From Cyclina sinensis (taxonomy: Eukaryota; Mollusca; Bivalvia; Venerida; Veneridae), in assembly GCA_012932295.1 (NCBI GenBank), contig JAAONU010000013.1, forward strand, positions 41,430,627 to 41,494,626: DNA of 64,000 nucleotides. The letters run 5' to 3'. Shown one piece after another: positions 56,979 through 64,000 of the stretch (positions within the stretch are counted from its first letter, which is position 1; each line of letters starts with the position of its first letter). Made by a program: the position numbers and the translations under genes. The notes under the pieces were generated by a model. That model worked only from the letters and a program-made list of their open reading frames with translations. It searched no databases and had not been told where the DNA came from.

Positions 56979-59900
56979 CTCTGGAAAGTCTAAACGTCTA
57001 AACAATTTGACTGTCCTATTTTGGAATTAAAATTAGCCACAAGATCACATATTCGAAACTTTGGGAAGTTTAAGAGAGACAAGGCAAAGTACACCTAAAA
57101 CTCTCTTTATTTTTCACTCAAATTCACATGATCGCAAGAATTATAGATTTTCCTAAGTACAGCGCTTTTAACGATTCGGCAATTATATGGTACTTAAAGA
57201 TTGTTTTAAGCCCTGCTTAGTTCCATGATGTTTTTACGTAATGAACTTTGAAATAAGAGAAGCATTTTTGGTGGACGAGCATCATTCTGGACGCTTCGTT
57301 TATGTTACTGTCGTCACGGCTGAAGTAGAAAAACGAGTTCAAAGACAAAAAATCATTTGAGACATTTTTGTAAGATAAGAATAAATACGAATGTTAAAAA
57401 AGATGCTTTTCTCTAGGAAAGAGGTAAAAATATATTGTCTGTAAGCTGATAAAGCAATACAATGTCAGTGTTTTTGTTTTTGCCTGTTTATTTTGATACA
57501 GAGTGCAGTATGAACAGCTGTGAATCAAGTACTAACCGCAGTTTTTTATTAGTGAAGATGTTTGCTTGTGTAAATACATTTCTTTGGAAACGACACTCCC
57601 TGAAATAACGTTAACTGATTGATTACGGGTTAATTGCTTGTTTTCTACATAATTTGTTTCTTCTGCACCATTTACTATCAAACTAGACATTTACTCAATA
57701 TTTATTGAAATGGCTCATGTATGTTCATGTTTGAATACCTATCAACAACACAAATCGGTACACGCTTGTGTTATTTACAATCGATAGATGTCAAATATCA
57801 CTGTAGGACATATTGGGTATGTAATATTAGTGACTGTTAAATATATCTGGAGAAATCTATTCAGTACGTCTGTCAAAAAGAGAGTATTTTTCCGTACTCT
57901 AGAGGGAAACTTTTTGACTTGTATTCATACAGAAGGCAACACAATGTCCCACAGGTTTGACACTGAAATAATGAAAATCTGATTTCCTTTATGTAGTTGT
58001 ACAGCTTGCATTCACTGCACCCGCATTCTGAAATAATTACTTTTTGGCGTGACAAATAAACCATTATGGAATCTGATCCCGATTTTCTGAAACTGTTGAG
58101 TGCAGTCAGAGAAATGTCACAAGTAATGTTCTATCATTTTTCAGGATATTGTTGTATTTTTGTATAAATGATACTTTAATGACGAAGCACTACATGGAGA
58201 CAAACAAAGCCAGCATATAAAAATGCATACTGAATACAAACTTAATGCCAAATGTTCAGTACGGGAATGAAGCGTCATGTAATCTTTTCTCAGATTTACT
58301 TAAGTGATGTTTATTGATTAACAGAATAAATAACATTGAAATTTGATACATTTGCATACGATATATACCTAGAACAAATCTTTAAACTGAAGAGACATTC
58401 GGTTGCTTCTCCTTTTTTATTCTATTTTCTTTAAATAATTTAGTTAGACATAAAGTCATGCCCATGTCTATGTTATAAGCTGTTACATATGTTTTGATTT
58501 GATGTCTCATTCTTAAATACGTAGGTTCACAGATTGTTTTCGATTTTATGACTCACTTTGACTGTGATGTTTTCAGCGAGATTTTATATCAAACGCTGTG
58601 ATTAGAACACAAAATACGAACAAACTTTGAATACAATTATATCGCCCGTCTGGTAATTATACTTTCCATTTAATGCAATACTTTTAGATACATCAATATT
58701 TCTGTTACATTTTTTCTTATTTTCGAACACAAAAGGTGGGTGCCCCCAGTGTCAGATGCTGTTAGATAAATATCGCCATGTTTGTATACCAAGAGATACT
58801 TGTACAGCATAGTAAAGACTTTGACCTTATCTTTAAACAGCTAGTCTTAGATAACATTTAATTACTTTATTGTATGGCACAACATAAAGCTCATTAACTT
58901 GATAAGCTCCCCTATAATGTTTGAGGTTTTAAGCTTTTGTCTTAAAATTAGTTTTGATAAGTACTGATGCTAAATAGCTTGTAAACAAATGAAACAATCT
59001 CACCATGTTTAATGTTGAGGCTTCTAGTACGCATATTCTGTCCAGAGAAATAGTTTCTCTTTTCTGTTTTCTGACTTAATGGACGAAGCTCGACCCCGCT
59101 TTGCGTGGCTTAACAAGATTAGTACAAAAAATCAACTGGATAAAATGTCTTAAGGTTACAAATTGCTTCGGGGAAAAAAACGAAAATACAATTAAGACAG
59201 TTTGTTCTTTCAGGCATGAGCCCACAAAAATCCTTTTAATTTGAATATTGAGCCACACAAATAATGATGTTCTTGTTTTGAGGAATAAAGGAGAATTTGT
59301 ATGGCATTTGGTGTACTTTTATGTATTAGCAGATAGAATTTATATTTACAATGTCTAATTCAGATACTTCTCTATATGTTAGATGTATCAATTAACTTTC
59401 TGAAGTTATTTTTAACAAGAAATATCTTCAAAAAATATGATTGGCCTAGATACTGTACAAAGTTAATGCCTGATATATGCATAGTTTTTGGAAATTGGCA
59501 AATATTGAACGCGAATAGTAATCGAACATCCTCATATTTCCATTACAATATACATAGGCAATAAACAAAAATGAGTTTAATGCTAAAAGTCATCAATTTT
59601 AATGAAATAAATTAATAAGTTATATTTAAAGTATATCTGTTCCATGATTTTTCTTAACATCTTTTGATATTTAATTTATGGCTGTACTAATGTTATCATT
59701 TTTGCATTATTTTCAGACGTAATTAAACTAACAGTTACGAATTCTGCACTAAAATTTTGTAAGAGAAATACTTTCAAGCAATAGCAAACATTCCTTTTTC
59801 AGCTGAAGATTTTTTATCTAACATATTCTTTCGTTACAAATGTAGGTAAAAATAAACGATACGACGAAAACTTTTTTAACAGTTTAAAAATGGATTCATT

Positions 59901-62900
59901 ATCTTTATGCATACTTTAAAAACATTTCAGACAGTCAAAGACTCATTATGTTCTTTCCTTCAAGTCATATTGTACAAATCAACTCAACAACCCATATTCA
60001 TTCAATTTCCTATAAGTTGAGGCTTTCCCTAACGAGAGAATTACCATTATAGTAGAATGGTAGTTTTTCAGTGCTTTTCACGATTACATTTACTGTATAC
60101 GTCACGCGTCTTAAGATATTTAGTATGGTACTAAACGGTCAAGTGTTTGAATGATGTAATGTAACAATTTGAACAAGATTCACTAGCATTTGTTGCCAAG
60201 CAAGAAACTACATATCTGATTCAAAGTGACATAAATGGTGTTGCTGTTTTAACAAGACGTTTAGTTTTGTTTAAATGTCTTACATAATGGCTGTGCGGTC
60301 TTAAGCGTAGGTTTCTTATATATTCCGACACCAACCAGGAATAAGTGGTTAACTTAAACCTGCTTTACGTTAACAAACTTCACTTGCATAAGAGATATAA
60401 AGCACTGTGTAATATACATGAAATGTGAAAATAAAATGATAAATTTGCCCTTTAAGATCTGGAAAATACCATCATTAGAGCTTGAATTAGTATCATTAGT
60501 CGATATGTGATACAGTGTTTGCAAACTGAAGCGTGTGGAACTTCCAATCACCAGACATTTTGTTCTCAATTTCTGGAGATGCTATTTTATTCAATTTTAT
60601 TGCATGCCTTCGAGCCTCTGTAATGAATTTAGATTTTTTTTAAATTCAATTAGACTTCTTTGAATATTAAGCACGTGGGAAACCTGTGATGTTGATGCAT
60701 TTCAGTGGTATTTCACCTTCGAGTATCGGTATAAAATAGAGTTTATAAATCCCGAGTACAACAATTAGTCACATCTGCTTTTTTACCTTGTTTTACAGTT
60801 TTTGTGTACGTGTAACGACTTACGCTTTCTAAATCATGCGCATTGGAGGATCATTTGTGAATACTAAAATGTTGTCAGATTTGTCAGAATCGGACACATC
60901 GAAAATGTGATTAAGGACGTGTTGTAGCCATTTGATTCTGCAGTAAGTGCGAAAGAAATACGCTAAAACATACAAACTGTTTTCACAGGTGATGCGAGGC
61001 AGAAGTGTCTGTTTTACAGACGTTAATTTACAAATGTTAGGATACTTTGATATGATATGAATGTTTCCATTATTCATTTACAGGAAACAGACAAAAAGTA
61101 ATTGCGTTCGAAAGGAAACAGTGGCAAAAAATTATTTTTTATTTACTTCGGTAAAATATTCTTCAAAGATTTGGCTTTAGGCGCATCAAACATAGAAAAA
61201 TGTTTAATCTGTTCTTTAGTTCAAGTTTCTCAAGAAAATGTTATCTAACCCCAAAACAGTTCCTTTCAAAAGTAATAAATTCCTTCAAGCATTTTGACCT
61301 CAAGGTCAGATCAAACAATTTGAAAATATAATATTGATCTAATATCAAGTAAGTTCATTAAGACTTAGCGCAAACAGAACAATTACAGTTTAGATGCCCT
61401 TCTAGGTTTGTCCAATTATTCTAGGCACCCCGTTGTTTCGTGTTTACAAAACGTGACTGTAATTTGTTCTGATTTTCGAAGAAAGTAGCATAAAACATGC
61501 TGTTGTTGTAATATGATGCAAGATAAATTTCTTTTTTTTCGGTCTCTTGTTTAATATTATGAAAAACAATCTTTTTATACAATTTGTATTCAAGGGAGTT
61601 GAATAGTACTGCTGTTATATTATATATACTGTATCCAGGATATCTGGATATGAAACGCAATTTTGAAACGTAATGTTTTGTTTCCAAATTTTTATATAGC
61701 CATTGTTATCTCCTGACTATGATTTATTCAAAATGCTTTGCTTTTGACTGGTTTATTGCGTGCAGTGTATTTTTATTGAACAAACGTCTGTTGCAAGCCT
61801 TACGGGTGCACTTAACTTTACAGAACCATTTTCTCTAAGAGTCTTTAGATATTTCCCCATTGATATCGATATTGAATGTATGAAAAATTGAAAAAAAAAA
61901 AACGAACATAAACACTCCTGAAAACGACGTTATTGAACTAAATAAAAAAATGTATCCTTCTTTTTATTCAGTGAGAACGGATTAAGAGAAATCCTTGCTA
62001 ACTACAGCTTCGATAATCAGTTACTTAATGTTAATCCTTCACTTCTCATTTTTGCATTTTCGCTTTGCAGATATGAGCATATTTCATATGCATTCCTTAT
62101 CAGTGTGTTTACTTGTTGGCAATTTCAGTTTTAATCATCGTGGTATAATAACATTGCTTCTGTTTACTTTTACCCCAGAAGAAATAAATGGAAACATTAT
62201 AACAATCAGTACAAATAAAGGAAGACATTTCAAAGACAGCTGTTGTTTATGGTAATACTCAATATACATAAATTAATATACATAAATTAAGGCCATGTAA
62301 GGCTGTCCTTCTGAATCTCTTTGTTACGAACATAGAGTTTGTAAGACTATATTTTCTTTATTGTTTACTTGGTATGGAGCATACTTGTTTGAAAATGCTT
62401 AATTAGAAAGTGCAACAATTTCTTTAATTAAAGTTATCCTGCCAACATCCTTGGCTGTCACGGAAACGAATTGATATGAATGCATGTTATAAGACTTTTC
62501 TGTCTTAGCAGTTACAGCACGACGTACGTTTTACAAAAATAAGTCACGTCTTTTTCTTGCCTTGTGTAACAGTTTTTGTTTAGGTGTAACGTCTTACACA
62601 TTCTAAACTCTGTGAATTGCATTATTATTTTACGAATTGCAGTTTTCTTTTCCTTCATTAAGGATGTGATTTAGAAACATTATTGCAATCTGTTGACTCT
62701 GCAGTTGGTGTTAAATAATTACTATAAAACATATGTATTGCTTCTACAGTTGATGCGAGGCAGACATTTCCGTTTTACGAACGGTAATTTAAAAAATATT
62801 AGGATACTTAGATATGAATTGAATGTTTACATTGTTCATTAACAAGATAAAGACAAAACGTCATTCCTTACGCCCTGAAAAGGAGTTAGAAAGGAAACAA

Positions 62901-62938
62901 TGATATTAAAGTGTTTTCTATACATCTAATAAATACGG
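56979..62938 (+). repeat. ~5.96-kb tandem duplicate, copy B
   Basis: Second copy. The main differences are an extra segment of about 125 bp at 58780-58905 (present only here), a shorter stretch around 57235-57290, and loss of an AATTAA near 59655. Total length equals copy A within a base or so because the indels offset. Short open frames do not qualify as genes. Confidence 0.88.
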
Positions 62939-63699
62939 AATATTTCTTAAAGCGTATTTTTGGGTTAAGGCTCTTAGGGTATCACCCAGTATAGTGGCGA
63001 GTTTTGTAACTGCGAAAGAGCATCTAATGACAAAGAGCCGGAGATTTTTGGACATCCTTATTGTGCAGCCCTCCGATCCCATCTGCGACCCCATTTGCGG
63101 CCTTAGTTTTAACAATATGCAATCATTCGAATTCACTTTATGTTAACGAGAGACAGAGTGCCAAATATTTGTTTTGCGTTTTTAGGTAAATGATTGTTAT
63201 TTAAATTTAACAAAGAAATAGATTGTAATTGATATACAATTTTGTTCAGTGCACGTACAACAGACTTACAATCTTTTAGAATTCTGAAAATGCCAGCAGA
63301 CGATGCGAACGTTACTAAAATAACTGTGTATTGCTCTATCTATTTGAGCTTATTTATCGTCGGTACCGGTTGCCCACATGACCGACGCCCTATGAAGAGG
63401 TTAGTTGGGGGAAAGTGCACGATACAGAAAGCTTTCCATTCAAATGACACCTTTGGTTCTTTTCCATGCTTAGTATATAGCACTGATAAGTGAATATAAT
63501 GTTCACTTTCTTAACTTTATCAACAGTACTTTTATTATATTCTTAAATTATATACAGTAGTTTAGTTATCAAAGATTATATTTTATAGGGTATTCATTAT
63601 AGCCTATGCTTGTAAAGAGCTTTTAATACTGTATTTGTTTTAAATGATTCACACTCTGACAATATTTACTTACATAGACAGAACATTAAAGCAAGAAGA
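62939..63699. other. No gene seen
   Basis: Single-copy-looking sequence after the tandem pair. The frames at 62918-63136 and 63242-63493 show no recognised domain. The pyrimidine-TTTGTTCAG at about 63249 is acceptor-like, but the downstream frame does not continue a universal stress protein fold. Confidence 0.4.
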
Positions 63700-63827
63700 C
63701 AACTATCAATATCGCAAGAAATATTGCATCAAAGTGTAATCACATGTACAATCAATTATTGACCATAGCCCGTTGGATGGTGTTTTTAGCAGCCATCTTG
63801 TTATGTATCGGTTACATCTTTCAAGAA

Positions 63828-64000
63828 TTAGTTTATGCACATCTAAAATAGAAACACATTTTATCTGTATTTCAAAAGAAATTGCTTGAAGATCCTTTCG
63901 AATAATAATAAATTCCTTCAAGTATTCTGACATGAAGGAAGGATCGAAGAAACTAAATATATATTGATCTAATATCAAAGGTCAAGTAAAAGCCAACTAG
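63828..64000 (+). repeat. Partial third copy of the tandem unit at window edge
   Basis: TTTCAAAAG...AATAATAAATTCCTTCAAG, TTCTGACATGAAGG and TTGATCTAATATCAA match copy A (55225-55385) and copy B (61215-61350) with more divergence than A has from B, so the duplicated block continues past the window. Confidence 0.6.

Noticed and set aside
56085..62255. Paired open frames in the two 6-kb copies as duplicated small genes
   Set aside because: The differences between copies are largely amino-acid changing, other frames are broken in one copy, and no domain is present. Similarity is that of the DNA as a whole.
63242..63493. Second exon of the stress-protein gene
   Set aside because: An acceptor-like TTCAG precedes an open frame, but the peptide shows no universal stress protein strand or helix pattern and the phase fit is unremarkable.

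Overview
The window looks like non-microbial, AT-rich animal DNA, most likely from a bivalve mollusc. The pointers are a spliced universal-stress-protein-like first exon, a very low gene density, and dense layers of inverted-repeat elements, tRNA-derived SINEs, minisatellites and TGACCT-rich tandem repeats of a kind I associate with bivalve genomes. The bivalve call rests on recognition only, because no database search was possible. Long open frames are rare. Only two protein-coding signals are convincing: a hAT-family transposase on the minus strand (22.0-23.8 kb) and a single 85-bp first exon on the plus strand (38323-38407).

Left part (0-27 kb): a repeat province. Foldback and MITE-like elements lie at 0.3-1.2 kb, followed by a CRE-bearing repeat at 1.2-1.5 kb that recurs inverted at 30.1-30.4 kb. 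From about 6.5 to 27 kb there is a tandem array of about 6.3-6.9 kb units: the end of one unit at 6.5-7.3, U1 at 7.3-13.6, U2 at 13.6-20.1 and a more diverged, partial U3 at 20.1-27.1 kb. Each full unit carries a decayed Tc1/mariner-like transposase fragment, a tRNA-derived SINE and a short-period repeat. An inverted Tc1 copy sits at 4.1-5.1 kb. The copies date one another. A foldback element is present in U1 and U2 but absent from the older unit end, a TGACCT-rich tandem element is present only in U2, and in U3 a hAT transposon with an 8-bp target duplication has landed inside the Tc1 relic.

Middle (27-38 kb): no gene was recognised. It holds a TTAA-flanked MITE-like element with a tRNA-like core, the right arm of the inverted CRE repeat, and several degenerate tandem repeats.

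Right part (38-64 kb): a TATA-like sequence, an initiator ATG and a short exon encoding the first beta strand of a universal stress protein, ending in a consensus GT donor. No matching second exon was found before the end of the window, so the remaining 25.6 kb is read as its first intron, or at least its downstream flank. This stretch contains a 19-bp and a 53-bp minisatellite, a 60/43-bp minisatellite interrupted by a 421-bp inverted-repeat element, a 315-bp MITE, and a 5.96-kb tandem duplication (51.0-62.9 kb) with a further partial copy at the window's edge. The picture is one host gene start in DNA expanded by serial tandem duplication and transposon nesting.
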